A DNA stretch of 27,024 nt from Terrimonas_A sp036262095 (lineage in GTDB: Bacteria > Bacteroidota > Bacteroidia > Chitinophagales > Chitinophagaceae): contig DATAJQ010000135.1 in assembly GCA_036262095.1 (NCBI GenBank), positions 1 through 27,024 of the forward strand, read 5' to 3'. The notes below the pieces were generated by a model. The model saw nothing but the letters and a program-made list of their open reading frames with translations. It did not search any database and was not told the origin of the DNA. Position 1 is the first letter of the stretch. Each line of letters opens with the position of its first letter. The position numbers and the translations under genes are program-made. Positions 1 through 6,055 of this stretch are shown piece after piece.

Positions 1-158
1 TCAAAAGAACCATTCCATCCAAAGTAAAAGACATTGTCTCTTTCATCCACTTTGTCAGCAAACCATTCTCCTAAACCGGCCGGGGTAGATAAGAACTCAT
101 ATAATATAGAAGGCGAACACCTTACGGGAAATTCCAGCGTATATAATTGCTTACTCAT
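1..158 (-). CDS. START-like domain protein, N-terminal part (gene runs off the window)
   Basis: The minus strand opens at an ATG at 158 and stays open to the window edge, giving about 52 residues beginning MSKQLYTLEFPVRCSPSILY and continuing with GLGEWFADKV and FYFGWNG. This resembles the small START-like/SRPBCC proteins (about 125-130 residues) common in Bacteroidota, where the N-terminal strand and helix lead into a hydrophobic ligand cavity; the ligand is unknown. The C-terminal part lies outside the window. A TAATTTTG element on the same strand 54 bases upstream supports transcription away from the sigma factor gene. The family call rests on recognised wording of the N-terminus only. Confidence 0.75.
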   Translation of the reverse strand, partial: MSKQLYTLEFPVRCSPSILYEFLSTPAGLGEWFADKVDERDNVFYFGWNGSF

Positions 159-212
159 CGTCAGTTGATTAAATCACTCAGGGCTGCAATAATAAAAAAT
201 AAATCGGCCTCG

Positions 213-220
213 CAAAATTA
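213..220 (-). promoter_or_regulatory. -7-type promoter element for the START-like gene
   Basis: Read on the minus strand these bases are TAATTTTG, a full match to the Bacteroidota -7 consensus TAnnTTTG, 54 bases before the ATG at 158. No convincing TTG was seen at the usual -33 distance. Its expected -33 region is covered by the inverted repeat at 222-257. Confidence 0.5.
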
Positions 221-221
221 T

Positions 222-257
222 TTGCTGTTTATTTTTCCGGGTTTGGGAAAACAGCAA
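222..257. promoter_or_regulatory. Inverted repeat upstream of the START-like promoter
   Basis: TTGCTGTTT at 222-230 is the exact reverse complement of AAACAGCAA at 249-257, and CC at 237-238 can pair with GG inside. It abuts the minus-strand -7 element at 213-220, so it covers about the -15 to -50 region of that promoter. This is where an operator would lie, but a chance hairpin cannot be excluded. Confidence 0.35.
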
Positions 258-466
258 CATGCCATAAAATAAAAACATATAGAAAAACGTTAAGATATTC
301 TAAAGATTTATTTGGCATATATTAAGGTAAACCTTAAATTGCTCTAATATCCAATTCCTTGTGCAGAAATGAAAAACCGTGATGGGTGTTTTATAAGGCT
401 AACCAAACCAAAACCAGAATTCGCATCATCCTTAAAATAACCATCTAAATACCAACACCTATGAGT
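258..466. other. AT-rich gap upstream of the sigma factor gene
   Basis: Together with the preceding bases this makes a gap of about 308 bases between the divergent START-like and sigma genes. It is AT-rich, has no open frame that looks like protein, and holds no clean TAnnTTTG element that I could assign to the sigma gene. The sigma promoter must lie here, but I cannot place it. Confidence 0.4.
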
Positions 467-1333
467 ATGCGTCAATTGAAGATCACGAAGTCAATTACGA
501 ATCGTGAATCTCAAAGCCTGGAAAAATATCTCCAGGAAATTGGCAAAGTAGAACTGATCACCCCTGAAGAAGAAGTCCGACTCGCTTCTCTGATCAGACA
601 AGGGGATCAACGCTCCCTCGACCGCCTGACCAAAGCCAATCTTCGTTTCGTTGTTTCCGTTGCAAAGCAGTATCAGAACCAGGGACTATCCTTACCAGAC
701 CTGATCAATGAAGGTAATGTAGGCCTCATCAAAGCAGCCCAGCGTTTTGATGAAACCAGGGGGTTCAAGTTCATTTCTTATGCCGTATGGTGGATCCGCC
801 AAAGTATCCTCCAGGCCCTGGCCGAACAATCCCGTATTGTAAGGCTGCCGCTTAATAAGGTAGGGCTTACCAACCGGATCCAGAAAGCCTATTCCACACT
901 GGAACAACAGTTTGAAAGGGAACCTTCCGCAGAAGAGCTTGCAGAAATGCTGCAGATGGACCTGGACGAAGTGTCGGCCACACTTGGCATCTCAGCCCGG
1001 CATGTAAGCATGGATACGCCGCTTTCCGAGGGGGAAGACAGCACCCTGATCGATGTACTGGAAAATCCTAATGCAGAAAAAACAGACGGCGATCTGGACC
1101 ACAACGAATCATTGAAAACCGAAATCGACCGCTCACTGAAAACCCTGACCGAGAGGCAGAAAGAAGTGATCTGCTATTTCTTCGGCATCGGCGTTGACCA
1201 TCCTATGAGCCTGGAAGATATCGGGGAAAAATTCAATCTCACCCGCGAGAGGGTTCGCCAGATAAAGGATAAAGCCATTACTAAACTGAGGACTACTAAC
1301 CGTTGTAAACTGTTAAGAACCTATTTAGGCTAA
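467..1333 (+). CDS. rpoD: Primary RNA polymerase sigma factor (sigma-70, RpoD/SigA type)
   Basis: This is the housekeeping sigma subunit that directs RNA polymerase to promoters. The protein has 288 residues from the ATG at 467. An ATG two codons earlier (461) is possible, but family members begin MRQLKITKSITNRES. Region 1.2 contains YLQEIGKVELITPEEEV (about 21-37). Region 2 runs from about 58 to 125, with NEGNVGLIKAAQRFD and the -10-recognition segment KFISYAVWWIRQSI. Region 3 follows, with a short linker. Region 4 covers about 225-275, with LTERQKEV and a helix-turn-helix ending LTRERVRQIKDKAI. Region 1.1 and the long non-conserved insert of the proteobacterial protein are absent, as is normal for Bacteroidota primary sigmas. 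It is transcribed alone, with a hairpin after the stop. The promoter-recognition segments fit the TAnnTTTG elements elsewhere in the window. Confidence 0.95.
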   Translation: MRQLKITKSITNRESQSLEKYLQEIGKVELITPEEEVRLASLIRQGDQRSLDRLTKANLRFVVSVAKQYQNQGLSLPDLINEGNVGLIKAAQRFDETRGFKFISYAVWWIRQSILQALAEQSRIVRLPLNKVGLTNRIQKAYSTLEQQFEREPSAEELAEMLQMDLDEVSATLGISARHVSMDTPLSEGEDSTLIDVLENPNAEKTDGDLDHNESLKTEIDRSLKTLTERQKEVICYFFGIGVDHPMSLEDIGEKFNLTRERVRQIKDKAITKLRTTNRCKLLRTYLG

Positions 1334-1336
1334 TGA

Positions 1337-1376
1337 AATAAAACTATACACTATTTCCCGCTCCGGCGGTTTTATT
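1337..1376 (+). terminator. Probable terminator of the sigma factor gene
   Basis: AATAAAAC at 1337-1344 can pair with GTTTTATT at 1369-1376, enclosing a small GC stem, CCGC/GCGG at 1358-1369, followed by four Ts. It begins a few bases after the sigma stop codon. The GC stem is only four pairs, so the call is moderate. Confidence 0.4.
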
Positions 1377-1483
1377 AGAGGTTTCAAAAAATTTAAAGGT
1401 TAAGCGTTGCTGTTCACCGGCTCCCTTTGAATGTTTGAAGCCTTTTATTATTTATTGTTATAGTATTGACTCTGTTTGAATTC

Positions 1484-1593
1484 TTTCCCACAAAGACCAC
1501 AAAGAAATATTTTGTCTATACCGGTAAAGTCATAGAGTGAAAAAGACACCGCGGTAGCAATTCTTTGTGGTCTTTGTCGTCTTTGTGGGAAAA
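1484..1593. repeat. Nonamer-unit inverted repeat between sigma factor and ffh
   Basis: The left arm at 1484-1506 contains two units of a 9-base repeat, CACAAAGAC and CACAAAGAA. The right arm at 1561-1593 is its reverse complement but has three units, so the arms differ by exactly one 9-base unit. About 54 bases of unrelated loop separate them. The rest of the 339-base gap (1334-1672) shows no gene; 1399-1409 shares the 11-mer GTTAAGCGTTG with 5995-6005. The same 9-base unit builds the hairpin at 10454-10522. Confidence 0.85.
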
Positions 1594-1645
1594 CCAGTTG
1601 CTGAAGGTGAACTATTACCGATACTTCTACGCCAACCAAAAACCT

Positions 1646-1653
1646 TAATTTTG
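1646..1653 (+). promoter_or_regulatory. -7-type promoter element of ffh
   Basis: TAATTTTG matches TAnnTTTG exactly and lies 19 bases before the ffh ATG, leaving a short leader. No clear TTG is present at the -33 distance. It sits just downstream of the nonamer hairpin, which would therefore be outside the ffh transcript. Confidence 0.55.
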
Positions 1654-1672
1654 CAGCCTTATTTGACAGACT

Positions 1673-2998
1673 ATGTTCAACAACTTACAGGAAAAACTGG
1701 AGAGTGCCTTTAAAAACCTTAAAGGCCAGGGAAGGATCACTGAGATCAATATCGCTTCTACCGTAAAGGATATCCGCCGTGCACTGGTGGATGCCGACGT
1801 TAACTATAAGATTGCCAAGGAATTTACCGACAGGATCAAGGACAAGGCCATGGGCGAAAAAGTGATCAACGCCATCAGCCCCGGCCAGTTGATGACCAAG
1901 ATCGTGAAGGATGAACTTACCGAATTGATGGGCGGGTCTGAAGCCGGGTTTAATGCCAAGGGCAATCCTGCCGTCATCCTGATCGCCGGCCTGCAGGGTA
2001 GCGGTAAAACCACTTTCAGCGGCAAGCTGGCTAATTACCTGAAAAGCAAGAAAGGCTTTTCACCCATGCTGGTGGCGGCAGATATTTATCGCCCTGCAGC
2101 GATGGAACAATTAAGAGTGCTTGGTGAGCAGATCGGTGTGGACGTGCATATTGAACCAGAGAATAAAGATGCAGTAGCCATTGCACAAAATGCCGTGAAG
2201 GAAGCGAAAAGCAAGAACAAGAATGTACTGATCATAGATACAGCAGGCCGTCTCGCCGTTGACGAAGCGATGATGACCGAAGTAGCAAATATCCGCAACG
2301 CCGTCAATCCACAGGAGATACTGTTTGTGGTAGACAGTATGACCGGCCAGGATGCCGTGAACACAGCCAAGGCGTTTAATGACCGCCTGGATTTCAGTGG
2401 TGTAGTGCTGACCAAGCTCGATGGTGATACCCGTGGTGGTGCCGCACTTTCCATCAAATACACGGTAAACAAACCCATCAAATTCGTCAGCAGCGGCGAA
2501 AAAATGGAAACACTGGATGTCTTCTATCCTGAGCGGATGGCCCAGCGTATCCTTGGCATGGGCGATATCACCAGCCTCGTGGAAAAAGCACAGGAACAAT
2601 TCAATGAGGAGCAGGCTAAAAAGCTGGAAAGCAAGATCCGCAAGAATAAATTCGATTTTGCCGATTTCAAAATGCAGCTGGAACAGATAAAGAAAATGGG
2701 CAATATGAAAGATCTCCTGGGAATGATCCCGGGTGTGGGCAGCAAGATCAAAGACCTGGATGTGAACGACGACTCTTTCAAAGGCATAGAAGCCATGATC
2801 AATTCCATGACCCCCGAAGAAAGAAGCAACCCCGACTTAATAGACGCCAGCCGCCGCAAACGCATTGCCAAAGGCGCCGGCAAAGACCTCAGCGAAGTAA
2901 ATGCCTTCATGAAGCAATTCGATCAGATGCGCGATATGATGAAGGGAATGAATAAGATGAACATGTTTGGGAAGATGATGCCCGGCATGAAACGTTGA
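1673..2998 (+). CDS. ffh: Signal recognition particle GTPase Ffh
   Basis: Ffh (SRP54) binds signal sequences emerging from the ribosome and, with SRP RNA and FtsY, delivers nascent membrane proteins to the translocon. The 441-residue length is typical. The N domain covers about 1-95, with the ALVDADVNYK segment near 37-46. The G domain has the P-loop GLQGSGKTT at 106-114, the DTAGR motif at 189-193 and the guanine-specificity motif TKLDGD at 247-252. The methionine-rich M domain runs from about 295, with the RNA-binding helices around RRKRIAKGAG and a tail rich in MMKGMNKMNMFGKMM. It heads the ffh-rpsP-rimM cluster. A promoter-like element is 19 bases upstream, and a heptamer-unit repeat begins inside its last codons (the repeat contains the stop). 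Confidence 0.98.
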   Translation: MFNNLQEKLESAFKNLKGQGRITEINIASTVKDIRRALVDADVNYKIAKEFTDRIKDKAMGEKVINAISPGQLMTKIVKDELTELMGGSEAGFNAKGNPAVILIAGLQGSGKTTFSGKLANYLKSKKGFSPMLVAADIYRPAAMEQLRVLGEQIGVDVHIEPENKDAVAIAQNAVKEAKSKNKNVLIIDTAGRLAVDEAMMTEVANIRNAVNPQEILFVVDSMTGQDAVNTAKAFNDRLDFSGVVLTKLDGDTRGGAALSIKYTVNKPIKFVSSGEKMETLDVFYPERMAQRILGMGDITSLVEKAQEQFNEEQAKKLESKIRKNKFDFADFKMQLEQIKKMGNMKDLLGMIPGVGSKIKDLDVNDDSFKGIEAMINSMTPEERSNPDLIDASRRKRIAKGAGKDLSEVNAFMKQFDQMRDMMKGMNKMNMFGKMMPGMKR

Positions 2999-3053
2999 CC
3001 GTTGCCTGTTGCCCGTTGACCGGCAATCCGTAAATATCGGGCAACGAACAACG
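2993..3053. repeat. Heptamer-unit inverted repeat overlapping the ffh stop codon
   Basis: Four consecutive 7-base units run from 2993 to 3020: CGTTGAC, CGTTGCC, TGTTGCC and CGTTGAC. A facing arm at 3038-3053 pairs with 3000-3015 at 13 of 16 positions. The first unit contains the TGA stop of ffh. The same unit, in the form GTTGACC, recurs at 5995-6022 before the polymerase IV gene. The hairpin may help end ffh transcription, although it lacks a T-run. Confidence 0.75.
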
Positions 3054-3088
3054 CCTAAATAATTTAACACCGCTCATCAAAAGTCCCC

Positions 3089-3119
3089 TTGGGATTTCGA
3101 CATCAGTTCGTTACCTTCG
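3089..3119 (+). promoter_or_regulatory. Promoter of rpsP
   Basis: TTG at 3089-3091 is followed after 20 bases by TACCTTCG at 3112-3119, close to the Bacteroidota pattern TTG / TAnnTTTG with one mismatch. Transcription would start near 3124, giving a leader of about 57 bases. This suggests rpsP is transcribed separately from ffh. Confidence 0.5.
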
Positions 3120-3123
3120 CCCT

Positions 3124-3144
3124 CCGGTATCTACCGGTTTTTTT
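3124..3144 (+). terminator. Small hairpin plus T-run in front of rpsP (terminator or 5'-end hairpin)
   Basis: CCGGT at 3124-3128 pairs with ACCGG at 3133-3137 around a four-base loop, followed by seven Ts. As a terminator it would end ffh readthrough. If the promoter at 3089-3119 is real, the hairpin would instead be the very 5' end of the rpsP mRNA. The sequence alone does not decide between these. Confidence 0.4.
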
Positions 3145-3180
3145 AACAATTATTGTTTAACGCTGTTAAATGTCTATTTA

Positions 3181-3624
3181 ATGTCAGCAAAAATCCGACT
3201 GCAACGCCACGGGTCAAAGAAAAGACCCTTCTACTTCATCGTAGTGGCAGACTCACGCAGCCCGCGTGATGGTAAATTCATCCAAAAATTAGGTACTTAC
3301 AATCCCCTGACTGTTCCTGCTACAATTCAACTGGACCGTCAGAAAGCGCTCGAATGGCTGAGCAAAGGTGCTACTCCTACAGACACCGTTCGCCGTATCC
3401 TGAGCTTTAAAGGCGTATTGTACCTGAAACACCTGTTAAGAGGTGTGAAGCTGGGTCTGTTTGATGACGCTACTGCTATGGAAAAATTCACCAAATGGAG
3501 CGCAGAACATGACGCCCAGGTGAAAAAACGCCAGGAAGAAGCTTCCCGCCAAAGAAGAAGCCGTCGCCCAATGCCAGGTCGCAGACCTGAAAAAAGGGCT
3601 GAAGGCAGCGGAAGTGAAGGATAA
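3181..3624 (+). CDS. rpsP: 30S ribosomal protein S16, with a shifted-looking C-terminal tail
   Basis: S16 is an assembly protein of the 30S ribosomal subunit. Residues 1-85 are canonical: IRLQRHGSKKRPFYFIVVAD near the start, then GTYNPL, with TDTVRRILSFKG following. Bacteroidota S16 proteins carry an extra C-terminal, usually Lys/Ala/Glu-rich extension. Here the extension is instead Arg-rich from about residue 121, ending EKRAEGSGSEG (147 residues total). Reading one base later from 3542 gives an AKEEAVAQ... and KKGLKAAEVKDKY tail ending at a TGA at 3629-3631, which looks much more like the normal extension. A one-base frameshift near 3541, real or a sequence error, is therefore suspected. 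A strong terminator follows, and rimM lies downstream. Confidence 0.95.
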   Translation: MSAKIRLQRHGSKKRPFYFIVVADSRSPRDGKFIQKLGTYNPLTVPATIQLDRQKALEWLSKGATPTDTVRRILSFKGVLYLKHLLRGVKLGLFDDATAMEKFTKWSAEHDAQVKKRQEEASRQRRSRRPMPGRRPEKRAEGSGSEG

Positions 3625-3675
3625 ATATTGATTCCCTATTAAACCGGGGAAGAAATCCGATCCTGAAAGTTCATG

Positions 3676-3706
3676 AGGCGACATTTATGATGTCGCCTTT
3701 TTCTTT
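3676..3706 (+). terminator. Intrinsic terminator between rpsP and rimM
   Basis: AGGCGACAT at 3676-3684 pairs perfectly over nine bases with ATGTCGCCT at 3690-3698 around a five-base loop, followed by a T-rich tract interrupted by one C. It is the cleanest intrinsic terminator in the window. It lies between rpsP and rimM, so rimM expression would need partial readthrough or its own promoter. Confidence 0.8.
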
Positions 3707-3728
3707 TAACGGAAGAAGTTAAAGTTTA

Positions 3729-4244
3729 ATGGCTGAATATTACAAAATAGGAAAACTCGTCGCTGTTTTTGGATTGAAAGGTGAGCTGGTGCTGAAACAT
3801 ACCCTCGGGAAAAAGACATCCCTGAAAGGTTTGCAGGCAATCTTTATCGAAGAGAAAAAACAATCCTTTATTCCATGGTTCATTGAAACCACTAAAATAA
3901 AAACAGACGAGGAAGTGTACCTGAAACTGGAAGGTGTTGATACCCGCGAGGCAGCCATGAAACTTACACAAAAAGAGATATGGATCCCCGAACCTGATTT
4001 TAAAAAGCTGGCCGCCAAATCAGCACCAGCCAGCATTCTCGGGTATACCATCATTAATGACAATGAACCGCTGAGCGAAATACTGGAAGTGATAGAACAA
4101 CCCCACCAGTTATTATGCCGTCTTGAGATCAACCAGAAAGAAGTATTGATCCCTCTCAATGAACAAACCATTCAAAAGATCGATCATAAGAAAAAACAGG
4201 TCAGCGTTAGCCTGCCTGATGGGCTACTTGAAATTTACCTGTAG
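3729..4244 (+). CDS. rimM: 16S rRNA processing / ribosome maturation factor RimM
   Basis: RimM assists late assembly of the 30S subunit head. The 171-residue protein has the N-terminal RimM barrel with the signature GLKGEL at about 15-20. A PRC-barrel follows from about residue 97 (ILGYTIIN), and the protein ends with the conserved LPDGLLEIYL. It follows rpsP, as in many bacteria, but past a strong terminator. Its last 38 bases overlap, on the opposite strand, the 3' end of the DinB-fold gene, so the two transcripts converge and overlap. Confidence 0.95.
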   Translation: MAEYYKIGKLVAVFGLKGELVLKHTLGKKTSLKGLQAIFIEEKKQSFIPWFIETTKIKTDEEVYLKLEGVDTREAAMKLTQKEIWIPEPDFKKLAAKSAPASILGYTIINDNEPLSEILEVIEQPHQLLCRLEINQKEVLIPLNEQTIQKIDHKKKQVSVSLPDGLLEIYL

Positions 4245-4800
4245 CATTCCGCACTTCTGCCAAAGTGTTCTCTATCTGCACAAAATGCCTTTGCTCATGC
4301 GCAATAAAGAAACGGAAAGTATCTCCTGCTTTTAAGCGGATCAGTTTTGTTAAAGAAGTAGGTATGCGTATGCCTATATTTCTTTGCTTGGCCAGTTCCA
4401 GCAATTCCAGCAACTGATGCTGCTGTTGCAAAAATGTTTCTATCACAGGTTGTGCGTCCACATGAAAAGCCGGGCGATGATCTTTCGGTGCTTTCATTTT
4501 ATTTTTCACCCTGCCTTCTTTAGGCAGCATAAGTTTTGTAAAATAATTTCCCAGCCAGCCGGAACGGAAAACTTTCATGGTAGTATCCCCATTCATCAGG
4601 CCTTTTTTTAATGCCGGTAAATAATATACACCGTAGCTGTTCAGGTGTTCCAATACCTGTATCACGCTCCATCTTCCCGCACCAGGCTGTTCCAGTAAAA
4701 TACCGGGATCTTCATTCTTCAAAAATGTAGCAGCGGCGATCAACTGCCTGGTATCTGCCTGTAATTGCTCCAGCAATGAAAGACTATCAAAAGATTTCAT
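4207..4800 (-). CDS. DinB-superfamily (four-helix, metal-binding) protein
   Basis: This 197-residue protein has the DinB/YfiT four-helix-bundle pattern. The motif RWSVIQVLEHLNSY has its metal-ligand histidine at residue 52, and the late helix FFIAHEQRHFVQIENT has histidines at 168 and 172. Together these give the usual three-histidine site. Family members include damage-induced proteins and thiol-dependent transferases (bacillithiol or mycothiol S-transferases), but the substrate here cannot be told. It follows a Crp/Fnr-type regulator gene with a 72-base gap containing a 26-base palindrome, suggesting regulation by that protein. It is unrelated to the dinB DNA polymerase IV gene nearby. The gene overlaps rimM tail to tail. 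Confidence 0.8.
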   Translation of the reverse strand: MKSFDSLSLLEQLQADTRQLIAAATFLKNEDPGILLEQPGAGRWSVIQVLEHLNSYGVYYLPALKKGLMNGDTTMKVFRSGWLGNYFTKLMLPKEGRVKNKMKAPKDHRPAFHVDAQPVIETFLQQQHQLLELLELAKQRNIGIRIPTSLTKLIRLKAGDTFRFFIAHEQRHFVQIENTLAEVRNATGKFQVAHQAG

Positions 4801-4840
4801 GTTTTTAAATTTAGGACAAAGCTAGAAAGGCGGGTACGGG

Positions 4841-4866
4841 AAAATCTTGGGAAATATCAAGATTTT
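4841..4866. promoter_or_regulatory. FNR-box-like palindrome between the Crp/Fnr gene and the DinB-fold gene
   Basis: AAAATCTTG at 4841-4849 and CAAGATTTT at 4858-4866 are exact reverse complements around an eight-base spacer. The centre reads TTG-N8-CAA, the spacing of the FNR box TTGAT-N4-ATCAA; on the minus strand the first half-site TTGAT is exact. It lies 41-66 bases upstream of the DinB-fold ATG, a good operator position. Alternatively it could be a small hairpin ending the regulator mRNA. Confidence 0.5.
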
Positions 4867-4872
4867 AGAAAA

Positions 4873-5451
4873 TCAGATCTTTTTACTTCCTAAGAGCTTA
4901 CTGAATGTGGCCGGATCAATTCCTAAATAAGAAGCCAGGTATTTATGCGGAATGATCTGAAGCACATGCGGGCTTCGTTTGAGCAGGGTCCTGAATTTTT
5001 CCTCCGCACTGAAGCACTGAAGCTCGGCCTGCCGCACCAACACCCCTTTTAATGCCAGAGCGGTTACGTTGAGTACCATTCTCTGTATGTTCGGGTATTG
5101 CTGCATCAGTTCCTCTGCCTGGCGGTAACTGGTACGCAAAAAACGGCTCGCTGTAAGTGTTTCAAAAAAATAATGGGATGGTGTTTGTGTAAGAAAAGAA
5201 TCAGCCACACCGGCAAAAGAAGGTGGATAAGTAAACACGAGCGTTGCTTCTTTATTATCATCGCCAATATAGAACGCCCTTTGCACTCCTTCCAAAACAA
5301 AATAGAGATGCCTTTCCGTTTCACCCGCAGCGGTCAGTATGGTCTTACGCTTGCATTCCAATGGCGACCAGATAGCCGAAAAGGCATTCCATTCCTTTTC
5401 TTTAAGAGGATATATAAGGGAAACAAATTGTTGTAATTGTTGAAAAGGCAT
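4873..5451 (-). CDS. Crp/Fnr-family transcription regulator
   Basis: The protein has 192 residues. Residues about 20-110 fit a cyclic-nucleotide-binding-type beta-barrel (GETERHLYFVLEGVQRAFY). A long helix follows, and a C-terminal helix-turn-helix sits near 167-188, IIPHKYLASYLGIDPATFSK. No cysteine cluster for an Fe-S centre and no clear phosphate-binding cassette for cAMP were seen, so the signal is unknown; many Bacteroidota proteins of this kind lack a known ligand. It lies nine bases after the unknown 158-residue gene and 72 bases before the DinB-fold gene, all on one strand. The palindrome at 4841-4866 is its likeliest target. Confidence 0.85.
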   Translation of the reverse strand: MPFQQLQQFVSLIYPLKEKEWNAFSAIWSPLECKRKTILTAAGETERHLYFVLEGVQRAFYIGDDNKEATLVFTYPPSFAGVADSFLTQTPSHYFFETLTASRFLRTSYRQAEELMQQYPNIQRMVLNVTALALKGVLVRQAELQCFSAEEKFRTLLKRSPHVLQIIPHKYLASYLGIDPATFSKLLGSKKI

Positions 5452-5460
5452 GTAAGTTGT

Positions 5461-5937
5461 TTACTTAACATCAGATCGTATAAAATCAGCCAGTAATTTC
5501 ATCCGGTAATAAAGATTGCTCAACATCAGGGAAACATTATTCCTTACACTCTCAAAACTATTGTTATTCATTTTTTTGATGTTCCGCAGTTCTTCAATCT
5601 TCTCGTCAATCTTATCCATCAGCTTTTCTGCATCCCACCCGATATATTTTTTATTACGATCGTCATATACATGGTATGGCTCTATATTTCCCGGCTTCAG
5701 TTTCCTGAAACGGAAATTGTTTTTGATCGCTTCCTTCACCGCTTCATTGCTCAGCATTTCTACCAGCACATCGGGCCTCACATTGTTCAGGAAGCCATTG
5801 TGAAAAATATTCAGGTTGTTCCGCAGTTCACGGATCACCTGTTTCTTTAATACATCATTGGTCTTGCTTTCCTTATTCAGGAAAGTCAGCAGGTCTTTGA
5901 GTGGTCCGATGCCGGTTTTTAGCCATTCCCATTCCAT
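5461..5937 (-). CDS. Uncharacterised helical protein, 158 residues
   Basis: I do not recognise a family. The protein has no signal peptide and no membrane segment. It is rich in Lys, Asn, Glu and Leu and predicted mostly helical. Recognisable pieces are LKDLLTFLNKESKT near the start, LRNNLNIFHNGFLNN, a short aromatic segment PYHVYDDRNKKYIGWDAEKL, and a C-terminal helix NLYYRMKLLADFIRS. Its stop is nine bases from the Crp/Fnr start codon, so the two are probably co-transcribed. A TATATTTG element ends four bases before its ATG, predicting a leaderless mRNA. Codon-like composition and tight spacing argue that the gene is real. Confidence 0.65.
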   Translation of the reverse strand: MEWEWLKTGIGPLKDLLTFLNKESKTNDVLKKQVIRELRNNLNIFHNGFLNNVRPDVLVEMLSNEAVKEAIKNNFRFRKLKPGNIEPYHVYDDRNKKYIGWDAEKLMDKIDEKIEELRNIKKMNNNSFESVRNNVSLMLSNLYYRMKLLADFIRSDVK

Positions 5938-5941
5938 AAAC

Positions 5942-5949
5942 CAAATATA
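5942..5949 (-). promoter_or_regulatory. -7-type element directly before the unknown gene (leaderless start)
   Basis: On the minus strand these bases read TATATTTG, an exact TAnnTTTG, with only four bases between it and the ATG at 5937. Transcription would begin at or beside the start codon. No clear -33 TTG was found. Confidence 0.5.
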
Positions 5950-5994
5950 CTCAGGAAGTTGTCACCTTTTTTAGTTATCTCAAAATAGTATTTC

Positions 5995-6022
5995 GTTAAG
6001 CGTTGTCCGTTGACCGTTGACC
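5995..6022 (+). repeat. Heptamer-unit tandem repeat before the polymerase IV gene
   Basis: Four 7-base units run without a break: GTTAAGC, GTTGTCC, GTTGACC and GTTGACC. They match the units found at the ffh stop (2993-3020). The first eleven bases also occur at 1399-1409. The array ends 20 bases before the -7 element of the polymerase gene and may supply its upstream promoter half. Confidence 0.7.
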
Positions 6023-6042
6023 CACTACCCGCATAAGTTAAC

Positions 6043-6050
6043 TAACTTTG
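6043..6050 (+). promoter_or_regulatory. -7-type element directly before dinB (decides the start)
   Basis: TAACTTTG matches TAnnTTTG and ends five bases before the TTG codon at 6056. A TTG at 6017-6019 lies 23 bases upstream, somewhat long for a -33 element. Because this promoter lies inside the longer open frame starting at 6017, it favours the TTG at 6056 as the true start. Confidence 0.5.
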
Positions 6051-6055
6051 CCCTC

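Noticed and set aside
1448..1639. 63-codon minus-strand frame through the nonamer hairpin
   Set aside because: The frame exists because the 9-base units keep phase; it has no protein-like character.
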